A DNA stretch of 64,000 bases, taken from NCBI RefSeq assembly GCF_007993755.1, contig NZ_CP042467.1:3620001-3684000 (forward strand), given 5' to 3'. This DNA is from Microvenator marinus. GTDB taxonomy: Bacteria > Myxococcota_A > Bradymonadia > Bradymonadales > Bradymonadaceae. The notes under the pieces were generated by a model, which worked only from the letters and a program-made list of their open reading frames with translations, had not been told where the DNA came from and did not search any database. The position numbers and the translations under genes are program-made. Shown in pieces: positions 25,624-34,689 of the stretch (positions are counted from its first letter, which is position 1; every line of letters begins with the position of its first letter).

Positions 25624-27231
25624 CTATTTGACGCGGATAAAGAGGCTATCGGGGCGCGCAGCGACCGTGTTCTCATACGTGACGGCTGGTGAAGTGGCTG
25701 GCGTGAACGACTCGTAGAGCAGTCCGTAGAAGAGAAGGCCGACGTCCATGCTCTTGGATTTGGGCGCGCTCCAATCACCTTCGCCAAGAAGATGTGCGTA
25801 GGCGAGCGAGAAGTCGGTGTTGAAGCCAAGGAGTAAAGTCTGTTCGACGGCCCCGAGGTCAACGCGCGGACCATAATGAGGTTCGATTTGCGACGGCGTC
25901 TCGGGTGCTACCTGCAGCGAGCCCCAGAGAATGCCGAACTCGTCAAAAATCAGGGCGTTCACAACTTCATCAAATGCACCAATGGATGAGAGCGACTCCT
26001 CTTGAAGGATGAGACCGGTGTCAGAGTCTAGCACGAGGAGTCTCGTGTCCGCCTGCAGAGTGCTTGCCGCAGGCTCGATCACAGAAACCCCAGCATCCGC
26101 CCCCAATGACACGTAGATCTTCGAATCCGCCTCAAGAGACTCGCCCATTGGGATGGTGGATTCCGACTCAAATCTGGTGATCCAGAGCACGTTTCCAGCA
26201 GCGTCGAGCTTCACAAACCCCAGGCCTCTTTGGCCCGCCGGAGCTCCCGTATAATCCGTGCCAGCCACGCTGAAGGCTTGGTCGCGATAGGTAAACGACG
26301 CAAGGACCGCCCCGTTGCCTGAGTCCTTCACGTCTCGTGCGCCATCCATATCTCGTACCCACATGAGGTCGCCACTCGTCGTGAACCTCGCCACCAGTCC
26401 TCCATCGCCATCGAGGCTTGGTCCATCAGGAATCTGCACCCCTGCAACGTAGCGTCCGGCCACCGAGAAGTCGCCAGAGTCGTGGGTGGCAAGGCCGGCT
26501 GGGAGAAAGATGCTCTGTACTGATTGAGCGTCAAGTTTTACCACGCCTTCGACGGCTTTCGTCTCGGGCCTAACACGTACCACAAAGCCTTCGTGGGCGT
26601 TGGTCTGAACCCCGTTTACCGGGCCACTTGGTGCAGAATAACTCGTGCTTCCGAAGGTTGTACTACCTACGAGATAGCCCAACACCAAGAGGTTTCCGTC
26701 GGCCTCCTTTTCCACGTATTCCGGTCGCGGGGACCCGCCTTCCGAAATCGCGTAGGCCTCCACAAACTCGTTTTGGTCGGTCCATTGGGCGACGGCCAGA
26801 GTAAACTGGTTAGGCTCGACCTCGATGGTTTGTTCGGCCGGTGTTCCCGCCTCGAACACCATATCGGCACTCACACCGTAGCCTACGGTGGCCCAGCCAC
26901 CATCCATGCTGGCAGCGCCCGTGGCTCGAAATTTTTGAGTGTATTTGACCGCCACGAACTCAAGCGGGTCCCGAGGTCCGTTTTGTTCCATGTCGGGCAT
27001 ATCGGACGAGTCGGGCATATCGACCGTTTCTCTCATGTCCGACATGTCCGATTCGGTCATGTCTAATTCGAGGTCTGGTGGGGTGTCAGGCATGTGCATG
27101 TCCGCCATGTCCATGTCCCCAACACCCTGATCGGGTTCGAAAATGGGGCTTGAGGCCGGTTCATCACAACTTGAGCAAGACCACAAATTAAGGGCAAAAA
27201 TGGAAAGAAAAATCGAGCGCTTTAACATCAT
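25624..27231 (-). CDS. Large propeller-like lipoprotein with Asp/Met-rich linker
   Basis: About 535 residues. ATG 27231 (a GTG at 27240 is the longer alternative) begins a signal ending in LWSC, then CSSC. Residues about 30-85 are built from repeated Asp-Met pairs (DMDMADMHMPD and similar), an unusual acidic, methionine-rich tether. The mature part has repeats such as TTSGDLMWVRDMDG and LDAAGNVLWITRF that look like a beta-propeller. The Met-rich linker could bind copper or act as an oxidant sink, but that is speculation. A perfect 16-bp palindrome lies just upstream of the start. Confidence 0.73.
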   Translation of the reverse strand: MMLKRSIFLSIFALNLWSCSSCDEPASSPIFEPDQGVGDMDMADMHMPDTPPDLELDMTESDMSDMRETVDMPDSSDMPDMEQNGPRDPLEFVAVKYTQKFRATGAASMDGGWATVGYGVSADMVFEAGTPAEQTIEVEPNQFTLAVAQWTDQNEFVEAYAISEGGSPRPEYVEKEADGNLLVLGYLVGSTTFGSTSYSAPSGPVNGVQTNAHEGFVVRVRPETKAVEGVVKLDAQSVQSIFLPAGLATHDSGDFSVAGRYVAGVQIPDGPSLDGDGGLVARFTTSGDLMWVRDMDGARDVKDSGNGAVLASFTYRDQAFSVAGTDYTGAPAGQRGLGFVKLDAAGNVLWITRFESESTIPMGESLEADSKIYVSLGADAGVSVIEPAASTLQADTRLLVLDSDTGLILQEESLSSIGAFDEVVNALIFDEFGILWGSLQVAPETPSQIEPHYGPRVDLGAVEQTLLLGFNTDFSLAYAHLLGEGDWSAPKSKSMDVGLLFYGLLYESFTPATSPAVTYENTVAARPDSLFIRVK

Positions 27232-27245
27232 CAAATCCACATAAG

Positions 27246-27261
27246 TTATGGTGCACCATAA
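27246..27261. promoter_or_regulatory. 16-bp perfect palindrome upstream of the Asp/Met-rich lipoprotein gene
   Basis: TTATGGTGCACCATAA is self-complementary over 16 bases and sits 15 bp before the ATG at 27231 on the minus strand, between that gene and the next one up. A dimeric regulator site is the simplest reading. TAAG direct-repeat flanks are also present. Confidence 0.45.
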
Positions 27262-27312
27262 GTTAAAGTTGGATTTTGGTTCAAGCTTCAGTAAATTTGC
27301 GAGTATCTGGAG

Positions 27313-27795
27313 TTAGAAATTGGGGTGCTCAAAGTGTGATGCGTACGCATGCAGCGCGTTCACTGCGGCGGGGATTCCTTCCTCTGAAAGGGGGTCCTTC
27401 TCAAGCACTGCAGCCGCCTTGAGCAGGTCTGCCAAGATGATGTGGAGGATGGCGTCAGCCTTCGGCTCAAGGTTGCAGTTATTGAAGAAGAAGTCGATCT
27501 GGGTACGAATCGTGCCGGCATACGCCTTTGCATCCTCGGCCTTGAGTGTCTTGTCTTTGTGCGCCTTATAGAGAGGAATAATCTCCTTATGGAGCACGTC
27601 CATCCCCTGGCGAAGTGGTGCATCGGTGGCCCATTTTTGCCCGTTATTGAGCTCGAGCTTAACGCCTTCCATACTGCCGTGATCGTGTGAGTGGTCATGG
27701 TCGAGGCCCCCGTGGCCATGATGGTGCCAAACGGCAAGTCCACCTACACCAAGCACGAGCACACTTCCCGCTACAGCGACTAGTTTCTTATTCAT
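27313..27795 (-). CDS. His-rich secreted protein, conserved, function unknown
   Basis: A 160-residue protein. ATG 27795 has GGGAGAAAC upstream and overlaps the TetR gene by 8 bp. An N-terminal membrane anchor or signal (KLVAVAGSVLVLGVGGLAV) is followed by a histidine cluster (WHHHGHGGLDHDHSHDHG), then a helical domain with KWATDAPLRQGMDVL and NNCNLEPKADAILHIIL. The KWATDAPLR(Q/K)GM segment is familiar from small conserved periplasmic proteins found near metal or efflux genes. The His cluster suggests binding of zinc, nickel or copper (inference). It is coupled with the TetR regulator. Confidence 0.75.
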   Translation of the reverse strand: MNKKLVAVAGSVLVLGVGGLAVWHHHGHGGLDHDHSHDHGSMEGVKLELNNGQKWATDAPLRQGMDVLHKEIIPLYKAHKDKTLKAEDAKAYAGTIRTQIDFFFNNCNLEPKADAILHIILADLLKAAAVLEKDPLSEEGIPAAVNALHAYASHFEHPNF

Positions 27796-28405
27796 GAGTT
27801 TCTCCCTTGTTGGCGCGAATACCGCGCTCAAAAATTGCAAACGTTTCCGGTGCGTTCTCGATGATTGCCTGAGGCTCACCCACCAGCATGGATTGCATCA
27901 CCAGACCCTGTATCGAGCCCACAAAGAGGCCGGCAGCTACTTTGGGTGAGATGTTGCTGTCGATTTCTCCCATGGCCTGCCCGCGCTTGATCTGCATCTC
28001 GATCACCACACCATAGCGATAGAGTAAATTTCGGACGATCTTCTTGGCTGGTGATTCACCCTTGGACTGGAGCTCACCGAAGAGCATCCGTGGCACTCCA
28101 GGGTGCTCTGAGACGAATTGGATATGAGTGAGGAACATGGCCTCTAATGCTTTGATTGCCGAGACTTCGCGCGCCGCGACTGCCTCCACACGGCCGAGCA
28201 ATTTCTCAGCCACCCAAGACATGACGCTTTCCCAAATGGACTCCTTATTGGGAAAATGCCTAAAGAGTGCGCCTTGAGTCACGCCCATGTGCTGGGCAAT
28301 CTGTGATGTGGTGATCTCATTGGGGTTGTTCTCAGCCGCAAGTTCGATAACCGACTCTACAGTTACGGATTTTCGGTCTTCTGATTTCAAATACGCTTGG
28401 GTCAC
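27788..28405 (-). CDS. TetR/AcrR-family transcriptional regulator
   Basis: A 205-residue repressor. The N-terminal helix-turn-helix (SVIELAAENNPNEITTSQIA, then MGVTQGALFRHFPNKESIW) is typical of TetR. The C-terminal ligand domain is helical and resembles the YfiR/AcrR-like group (PGVPRMLFGEL). It is first gene of a pair with the His-rich protein. The promoter region 28406-28470 contains AAAGATAG on the minus strand (28446-28439), the same half-site as in the operator-like sequences before the RND adaptor gene and before the small membrane-protein pair. It is therefore the best local candidate to bind those sites. Confidence 0.88.
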   Translation of the reverse strand: MTQAYLKSEDRKSVTVESVIELAAENNPNEITTSQIAQHMGVTQGALFRHFPNKESIWESVMSWVAEKLLGRVEAVAAREVSAIKALEAMFLTHIQFVSEHPGVPRMLFGELQSKGESPAKKIVRNLLYRYGVVIEMQIKRGQAMGEIDSNISPKVAAGLFVGSIQGLVMQSMLVGEPQAIIENAPETFAIFERGIRANKGETHE

Positions 28406-28438
28406 GGAACACCTCCGGTTACCGTTTGTGAATAATAA

Positions 28439-28446
28439 CTATCTTT
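28439..28446 (-). promoter_or_regulatory. AAAGATAG half-site in the TetR promoter
   Basis: Read on the minus strand, this is the same octamer that forms the left arm of the 22-bp sites at 29146 and 37961. The right arm is not conserved here. It lies about 34-41 bp upstream of the TetR start, consistent with autoregulation. Confidence 0.35.
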
Positions 28447-28581
28447 TTGCTGGGAAAATTTCAAGCCCTCATAAAAATGCCTGAGAGCTTAATTTAAAGG
28501 GGTGTTCAGCTATCAATGTGTCGGGTCTTGCACTCGAGCTACCATCTGGTAAAGTAATTGAGGGCTTACTTTGGGCGTTTC

Positions 28582-29130
28582 ATGAAAGAAGTTAGAGAAA
28601 GTGAGTGGATTCAGCGTGCGAAGCACGGGGATTTGGATGCTCTTAGCTCTTTGGTGGTGATTCACCAAGATAGGGTTTTTCGCCACGCATTAAGCATGCT
28701 GGGCGATGTGGACGATGCCCATGATATCACTCAGGATGTGTTCCGTATTCTCATCGAGAGTATCGATGGGTTTCGTGGCGAGGCCAGTCTTGGAACCTGG
28801 CTGCACCGTGTCACGACGAATGCGGCATTGATGCATCTGCGTCGCGTCAAAAGACGAAGAAAGTACGAAGTGTTTCCGCCCGAGGCTTGGGAGGCATGTG
28901 CGCCGACTCCGTCCACAGACGCGCTTGTAGATACACGAAGGCATCTGCGTCGCGTCCATTGTGCCTGGAACGAGCTTGATGAAGATCACCAGAAGGTCCT
29001 GAGTATGCGCGGGATCGAAGGGGTGCCGATGGTGGAAATGGCCCGCGCGCTAGGTCTTAGCACAGCCGCGACGAAGAGCCGTATCCACAGAGCGCGGGCA
29101 CGTCTGAAGGATATTCTAGATCTCCCTTAA
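28582..29130 (+). CDS. ECF-type RNA polymerase sigma factor
   Basis: A 182-residue sigma-70-family protein. Region 2 has HALSMLGDVDDAHDITQDVF and GWL-type LGTWLHRVTTNAALMHLRR. Region 4 has LDEDHQKVLSMRGIEG and the helix-turn-helix MVEMARALGLSTAATKSRIHRARARL. ATG 28582 is preferred to a TTG at 28558. No anti-sigma gene with a clear zinc-finger or membrane domain follows; the next gene is an RND adaptor about 80 bp downstream. It may direct transcription of the efflux genes or act elsewhere; the arrangement is suggestive only. Confidence 0.88.
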   Translation: MKEVRESEWIQRAKHGDLDALSSLVVIHQDRVFRHALSMLGDVDDAHDITQDVFRILIESIDGFRGEASLGTWLHRVTTNAALMHLRRVKRRRKYEVFPPEAWEACAPTPSTDALVDTRRHLRRVHCAWNELDEDHQKVLSMRGIEGVPMVEMARALGLSTAATKSRIHRARARLKDILDLP

Positions 29131-29145
29131 GATTAAACTTGCCAG

Positions 29146-29167
29146 AAAGATAGTAGGTGCTATCTTT
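29146..29167. promoter_or_regulatory. 22-bp perfect inverted repeat before the RND adaptor gene
   Basis: AAAGATAG (29146-29153), a 6-base spacer, then CTATCTTT (29160-29167): both arms match perfectly. It lies 43 bp before the adaptor ATG. The same left arm and total length recur at 37961-37982. A TetR-type operator is the likely meaning. Confidence 0.6.
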
Positions 29168-29209
29168 GGTTGTGCGGAATGTGCTTTCTGCGACACTCAA
29201 GGAGCGACC

Positions 29210-30265
29210 ATGTGGTACATCGTCTTAGTTTTTATGGCTGGAATGGTTGGATGCAGCGCCGAGGATGAAACACCCGAAATGGTCTCTCGGCCCTATCCCG
29301 TGCGTGTATCTAAGGTTTCCACTGGCGACCTCGTTGACGGTGTGCCGGCTTTGGGGACCATCTCCTGGGAACGCCAGGTTAAGGTTCGCTCGCAGGTGGG
29401 CGGCGTGATTCACGAACTCACCCCAGAAGAAGGCACGAAGGTCGAAGGTGGTGCCGTGCTCGTCCGAATCATCGCTCCCGAAATGAAGGCGAGGCTTGAA
29501 CAGATTGACGCGGAGCTGAGGCGTGCGAATGCGGAGCGCGACTATGTGTGCAGCAATCACGATGTGGACAAAAAACTCGGTGAAGCCGGGGCGCTCGAAT
29601 CCGCTCGAATTGATATCAGCAAGAAGGGTTGCACCACGGCTACTGAGGCCGTCAAGGGCATTGAGGCCCGTAGGTCTGAAGCGCGGGCGGCAATGGCAAA
29701 ACTCACCGAGAAGGCGCCTGAGACTGGCACTCTCCTCGAGTGGTATGTGGAGCCCGGAGAATTTGTCACCCCTGGTCAACCCCTCGGTGTGCTTGGAGCA
29801 GGCGATACCCGGATTGTTGCCTTGGTGCCGGAGGTCGACATCAAACGCGGTGTTGGAATCGGGACAAAGGTCTTGGTCCGCACGAGTAATCAGTTGCTAT
29901 CTTCTGAGGTCGTCTTCGTGTCAGCCCTTGCGAAAGGCCCGGCCCGAGTCACTCGCGTGGAAATTGGTTGGCCTCAGGGTGCGTCGACACCCCTCGCAGG
30001 TACTTCGGTGGACATCACCCTTGTGCTCAATGAAGCAAAGAATGCGCCGATTGTCCCCGCGGAGGCGGTGTATCAGCGGGATGGGGGATTTTGGATACGG
30101 ACCATTCAGGACGCGAAAGCACATGAACATAGAGTCACACCAGTCCTAAGTTCCGACGGAAAGGTCGCACTCCCAAGTGATGGGTTCGATGCCGAAGTCG
30201 TTGTCGTTTCCAGACCAGCTGCAGTCCCTGAGGGGGCCGAGCTCTTTATTGTGGAGGCACCATGA
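29210..30265 (+). CDS. RND efflux periplasmic adaptor, lipoprotein
   Basis: A 351-residue adaptor with lipobox AGMVGC (Cys about 15). A lipoyl-type half-motif (QVGGVIHELTPEEGTKVEGG) is followed by a helical hairpin (IDAELRRANAERDYV to IEARRSEARAAMAKL), the second half (GTLLEWYVEPGEFVTPGQPLG) and beta-barrel domains. AAGGAG precedes the ATG. Two cysteines in the hairpin (about 109 and 131) are unusual for an adaptor and could form a disulfide. The stop overlaps the start of the fused pump/duct gene, so all parts of a tripartite pump are encoded by two genes. Confidence 0.88.
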   Translation: MWYIVLVFMAGMVGCSAEDETPEMVSRPYPVRVSKVSTGDLVDGVPALGTISWERQVKVRSQVGGVIHELTPEEGTKVEGGAVLVRIIAPEMKARLEQIDAELRRANAERDYVCSNHDVDKKLGEAGALESARIDISKKGCTTATEAVKGIEARRSEARAAMAKLTEKAPETGTLLEWYVEPGEFVTPGQPLGVLGAGDTRIVALVPEVDIKRGVGIGTKVLVRTSNQLLSSEVVFVSALAKGPARVTRVEIGWPQGASTPLAGTSVDITLVLNEAKNAPIVPAEAVYQRDGGFWIRTIQDAKAHEHRVTPVLSSDGKVALPSDGFDAEVVVVSRPAAVPEGAELFIVEAP

Positions 30266-33200
30266 GTGGTTCATCGATGACCGAAATCTTGGTAGCCAAC
30301 AAATACCTTGTTTGGACACTCGCACTTGCTGCGGCAATCTTTGGAACTCTGGCGTACCAAACGCTGCCGATGCAGCTTTTTCCGGACACTGCACCGCCGC
30401 TCGTCAACGTGATTACCACCTATCCAGGTGCCTCGGCTGAGGACGTGGCTGAACGCGTAAGTCGGCCGATGGAGGAGGAGTTCGCTTCTTTGGAAGGCGT
30501 GGTCAATGTGAAGTCTTCTTCGCAGGACAACCTCTCCATCGTTTCCGTGGAGTTCCATTACAATCGTGAAGTTGACCTTGCCGCAGTCGATGCCCAAAAC
30601 GCAATATCGCGGATTCGAAGCGACCTCCCGTCCGAGATTCGGGAGCCACAGGTCCTCAAGTTCTCAACGGCTGACCGCCCCATCATCACAGTGGGGGTTG
30701 TCGCGGAGCCGATGACCCGCGCACGAACCATGGCTGAGGATACCTTCGCCCCCCATTTTCAGCGTGTTCCAGGTGTTGCTGCCGTGGATGTCTTTGGAGG
30801 TGCAAAAGAGAGTGTTTTGGTGGAGGTAGATCGCGAGAAATCTCGAGCATATAACGTGCCGATAGGGCGCATTATCGAGGTCCTAAAGACACACAACGTA
30901 AACGTGCCGGCAGGCGCGATACGCAGTGATGCCTCGCGAACTGGTTTTCGGATCGAGGGCGAGGCAAGAGATCTGGAACGTCTAAGAAGCCTTCCGCTCG
31001 CGCAGATGGACGCGAGCATCCTGAGGCTCGGAGATATTGCCAACGTTAGTTATGGCGCGCTCGATGACGACGCAACATTTGGCATTGATGGGGAACGGGC
31101 GATCGCGCTTCAGGTCTACAGAACGGACGAAGCCAATACGGTGGAGGTGGTGCACGAGATTATTGCCACGACAGAAGTTCTGAAGGGTGAATATCCCGAC
31201 GTGCAGTTCCTGATCGGCGAGGAAAGCGCAAGCTTTACGGAATTGTCGATCAACAACCTGCTCTCGAATGTGTGGCAGGCGCTGCTCTTGGCTTCGATCA
31301 TCATCTTTCTCTTCATCGGTCGATTCAAAGCTTCCATGGTGGCCGTGGTTTCAATGCCGCTCTCATACGGTTTGACATTCGCCTTAATGAAGCTCAGTGG
31401 CACGGAATTCAACATGGTTACCCTCACGGCTGTGATCCTCGCGGTTGGTATGGTGGTGGATGCTGCCGTTGTGGTCTTAGAGAATATCAGTCGTAAGATG
31501 GACGAGGGCATGCCTGCTGCTCAAGCGGCTATCGAGGGTGTTGACGAGGTCCGCCTCGCGGTACTCGCTGGGGCGGCCACGACCATCGCAGTACTACTTC
31601 CGCTTCTCTTTGTGCCGGGTTTTGTGGGCAAGACGTTTGGGCCACTCGCGTCAATCTTGCTCTTTGCGTTCACGAGCTCCATTGCAGTGGCTCTCACGTT
31701 AGTTCCCGTGATGAGTATGTACACAGGCGGTGCCGGGAAGTTGGATGCATTTGCAGGCCGAATCACAAGACCATTTGCGTGGCTTATGGAGAAGGTGCAG
31801 CTTGTCTACGGCTGGCTCCTCAAAGGTGCGCTCGCGCATCGATGGCTCGCCGTGGTGGCGGGTTTCTTGATGCTCGTCGCTGGCGCCGGTTTGATGGCGA
31901 CCCGAGGCATGGATGTGCTTCCAAAGATGGACGGAGGGAGTTTCTTTGTGTCGCTACAAACTTCGCCCGGCTCTTCGGTGGAGGAAACGACGCGTGTAGT
32001 GGCCGAGATTGAGAAGATTTTGAAGGAAGAGGAAGAGATCGTGAAAATCCAGTCTCAGGCTGGATTTGAACCGGGCATGAAGACGAGTTCTACCTCCGGA
32101 GCACAGGGTGCAACGCAAGGTTTCATCACTGTGACACTCACCCCAAGAACTGAGCGCGACGAGACAATTTGGGACATTCAGGAGCGTGTGCGAGGACGAG
32201 TGTCTCAGATTCCGAACATCAGCACCTTCGCTGTTCGTGAGTTGGGAAATACGTCCAAGGCCACCACGGCAGCACCTGTTGTGGTTCGCCTGAGCGGCGA
32301 GGATCCCTTGGTCTTAGACCAACTCGCCGATGACGTCGTGAGGCGTCTTGGTCAGGTTCCGAATGTGGTCGAGCCCGTTCGAACGTGGTCTATCGACCAA
32401 GAGCGTGAGTCGGTCCGTGTGGACGAACGCCGTGCCGCGCTTCTGGGGCTAAACCCACTGGGAATCGGTCAGCAGATGATGATGGGCACGGATGGAATTG
32501 AGGTAGGACAAGTGCGCGGTGGTCTAGGAGAGACGACGCCGGTACGCGTGCGTTATGCCCGTGATGGGCAGACAAAGGTCGAAGATTTGTTCGATTTCCC
32601 GCTCGTCGTGGCAAACGATCCCGGGCAAGTGGTGCCTGTGCGAAGTGTGGTGAAAAGTGTGCCGGTGGTCGGGCAGAGTCTGGTCACGAGGGAGCAATTC
32701 GTTCCCACACTTGATGTCACGGCGTTTGTGGAAGGTCGTCCGTTGAGTTTTGTGACCGCAGATGTCACCGAAGCCATCTCAAAGATGTCAATGCCTCTGG
32801 GCTACCAGGCGACGATCGAGGGCGAGAATAATGACCTTGGGGAAGCTAAAGGGGGGCTCTTGGGGGCGCTTGGTATCTCAGTGCTTGCGGTCTATCTGCT
32901 GCTCGTGGCGCAGCTTAGGTCTTGGATGCATCCTCTGACGATCATGGCGTCAGTGCCTCTGAGCATCATCGGTGTAGGACTCGCCCTCAAATTGGCTGAT
33001 AAGTCGATATCAATGCCGGTCATGGTGGGCCTCATTCTCTTGGTTGGAATTGTGGTCAACAACGCCATTATCTTGATCGACTTCATTCGACAGGCCCGCG
33101 AACAAGGGATGGCGAGGCAAGAGGCCGTGCTTCAGTCCGTGCAGACCAGATTCCGGCCTATCATGATGACATCTCTCTCGACCATTGTGGGTATGATCCC

Positions 33201-34689
33201 CTTGGCTGCAGAATGGGCCCTTGGGGCTGAGCGCTTCTCCCCGCTCGCGGTGGCCGTGATCGGAGGCATGACGACCGCTACTTTCCTGACTCTCGTGTTG
33301 ATTCCGGTGCTCTACGATATATCGGATGATCTCAGCCAGTTTGTGAGCAAGAGGTTGGGGCGCAAGGCCTCCGCATTGGCGTTTATTGGCGTGCTCGTGT
33401 TTCCTGTGTGGGCGAGCGCCGAAACTCCAGTCCTAACCATTGACGAGGCTGTGGCAGCGGCTCTTGAGACGAGTCCGCGTCTCCAAGCCCAGGAGGCTTC
33501 TAAGAAGGCTTCGAGCACCAGGGTTGACCAAGCTAGCCGGCGAAGGCTCCCAAAATTGGACCTGCAGGCCAACTACTCAAGACTCAGTGAGGTAGAACCC
33601 GGGCAGCTCACGCTTCCTACCGCGATGCCAGGTCAGGAGGCGCCGAGTGTGCAATTTGGAGAGGCGATTACCGATATGTTTAAGGTGCGTCTGACGCTTA
33701 CGCAGCCGATCTTTACAGGGTTTGCGGCCAGCGCGGGTCATTCCATGGCTCAGGTTGGTACCGAGGTGGCTCAGGCCCAGGCTGAGCTGACAGAGGCTGA
33801 TATCCGACTTCAGGTGCAGGAAGTCTATCTTTCCACCTTGAGCGCAGAGGCTCTGACGGGTGTGGCAAACGAATCGGTGAGAGTCTTGGAAGGAAACCGG
33901 GAGCGTGTGGCCTTGATGCATAGAGAGGGGCGTGCGAGCGATCTCGACCTCGCCCGTATTGATTCGAGGCTTGCTGAGGCCAAGGTCCAGCAGAGCAAGG
34001 CCCAGGGGCAGGTGTCCCTCCTGAGGGAGACTCTGAGGGTGCTCACTGGCATCGAGGGCGACCACAGACTTGTCAATCCAGAACACGGTGGCGGCGAACC
34101 CTTTGAAGGGGCGTTTGAGAGTGCCTTGAAAAAGCGGCCTGAATTGGTTCTGGCTAGATATCGTGCCGAAATCTCCGAACACCAGATCGATATTGCGAGC
34201 GCCGCACTCTATCCACAGCTCGCTTTTGTGGCCGGATACACCTACGCAAATCCACATGAACGCTATTTTCCTATGCGAAACGAGTTTAACGGCTCGTGGG
34301 ATCTCACTCTCGCGCTGTCGTGGACAATTTGGGATTGGGGCAGCTCTTGGAGTAAGCGTGAGGAGGCTCAGTTTAGTAGGGAGGCCGCTCAATTCGAATT
34401 GAGCGAGCTTGAGCGCGGGACCGAACTCCTAGTCCGGCGACTCTTATTGGACTACCAAAATGCCGGTCGCGATCTCTTAGCCTTGCAGGAGCGGCAAGAA
34501 GTGGCCAAAGAAGGCCTCAGGGTGGCACAAACACTCTATGAGGCGGGCCGAGCATCGCTGACCGACGTGCTAGACGCCGAGCTCGAATACACGCGGGCCA
34601 GCGCTGAGGTTGCCCAAAACACGTTTAGCCAGCATCTGATTCTGGCCAGACTCGCGCGCCAAACGGAGGCTGTGGCGTTCCGCAATTAA
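30262..34689 (+). CDS. RND multidrug-type transporter fused to a TolC-like outer membrane factor
   Basis: A single 1475-residue open frame. Residues 1 to about 1030 are a complete RND pump of drug-efflux (HAE-1) type, with two periplasmic loops, VGMVVDAAVVVLEN in TM4, and NNAIILIDFIRQ in TM10. Residues about 1035-1052 (SALAFIGVLVFPVWASA) look like a signal peptide with an A-S-A cleavage site, after the basic KRLGRK. From about 1053 to 1475 follows a full outer membrane efflux protein (PKLDLQANYSRLSEVEPG, helical hairpins, EAGRASLTDVLDAELEY). Signal peptidase cleavage would release a free duct; if not cleaved, the pump and duct would be tethered. RND-OMF fusions are known in some Bacteroidetes metal pumps. 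The stop codon shares TTAA with the convergent gene. Confidence 0.92.
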   Translation: MSGSSMTEILVANKYLVWTLALAAAIFGTLAYQTLPMQLFPDTAPPLVNVITTYPGASAEDVAERVSRPMEEEFASLEGVVNVKSSSQDNLSIVSVEFHYNREVDLAAVDAQNAISRIRSDLPSEIREPQVLKFSTADRPIITVGVVAEPMTRARTMAEDTFAPHFQRVPGVAAVDVFGGAKESVLVEVDREKSRAYNVPIGRIIEVLKTHNVNVPAGAIRSDASRTGFRIEGEARDLERLRSLPLAQMDASILRLGDIANVSYGALDDDATFGIDGERAIALQVYRTDEANTVEVVHEIIATTEVLKGEYPDVQFLIGEESASFTELSINNLLSNVWQALLLASIIIFLFIGRFKASMVAVVSMPLSYGLTFALMKLSGTEFNMVTLTAVILAVGMVVDAAVVVLENISRKMDEGMPAAQAAIEGVDEVRLAVLAGAATTIAVLLPLLFVPGFVGKTFGPLASILLFAFTSSIAVALTLVPVMSMYTGGAGKLDAFAGRITRPFAWLMEKVQLVYGWLLKGALAHRWLAVVAGFLMLVAGAGLMATRGMDVLPKMDGGSFFVSLQTSPGSSVEETTRVVAEIEKILKEEEEIVKIQSQAGFEPGMKTSSTSGAQGATQGFITVTLTPRTERDETIWDIQERVRGRVSQIPNISTFAVRELGNTSKATTAAPVVVRLSGEDPLVLDQLADDVVRRLGQVPNVVEPVRTWSIDQERESVRVDERRAALLGLNPLGIGQQMMMGTDGIEVGQVRGGLGETTPVRVRYARDGQTKVEDLFDFPLVVANDPGQVVPVRSVVKSVPVVGQSLVTREQFVPTLDVTAFVEGRPLSFVTADVTEAISKMSMPLGYQATIEGENNDLGEAKGGLLGALGISVLAVYLLLVAQLRSWMHPLTIMASVPLSIIGVGLALKLADKSISMPVMVGLILLVGIVVNNAIILIDFIRQAREQGMARQEAVLQSVQTRFRPIMMTSLSTIVGMIPLAAEWALGAERFSPLAVAVIGGMTTATFLTLVLIPVLYDISDDLSQFVSKRLGRKASALAFIGVLVFPVWASAETPVLTIDEAVAAALETSPRLQAQEASKKASSTRVDQASRRRLPKLDLQANYSRLSEVEPGQLTLPTAMPGQEAPSVQFGEAITDMFKVRLTLTQPIFTGFAASAGHSMAQVGTEVAQAQAELTEADIRLQVQEVYLSTLSAEALTGVANESVRVLEGNRERVALMHREGRASDLDLARIDSRLAEAKVQQSKAQGQVSLLRETLRVLTGIEGDHRLVNPEHGGGEPFEGAFESALKKRPELVLARYRAEISEHQIDIASAALYPQLAFVAGYTYANPHERYFPMRNEFNGSWDLTLALSWTIWDWGSSWSKREEAQFSREAAQFELSELERGTELLVRRLLLDYQNAGRDLLALQERQEVAKEGLRVAQTLYEAGRASLTDVLDAELEYTRASAEVAQNTFSQHLILARLARQTEAVAFRN

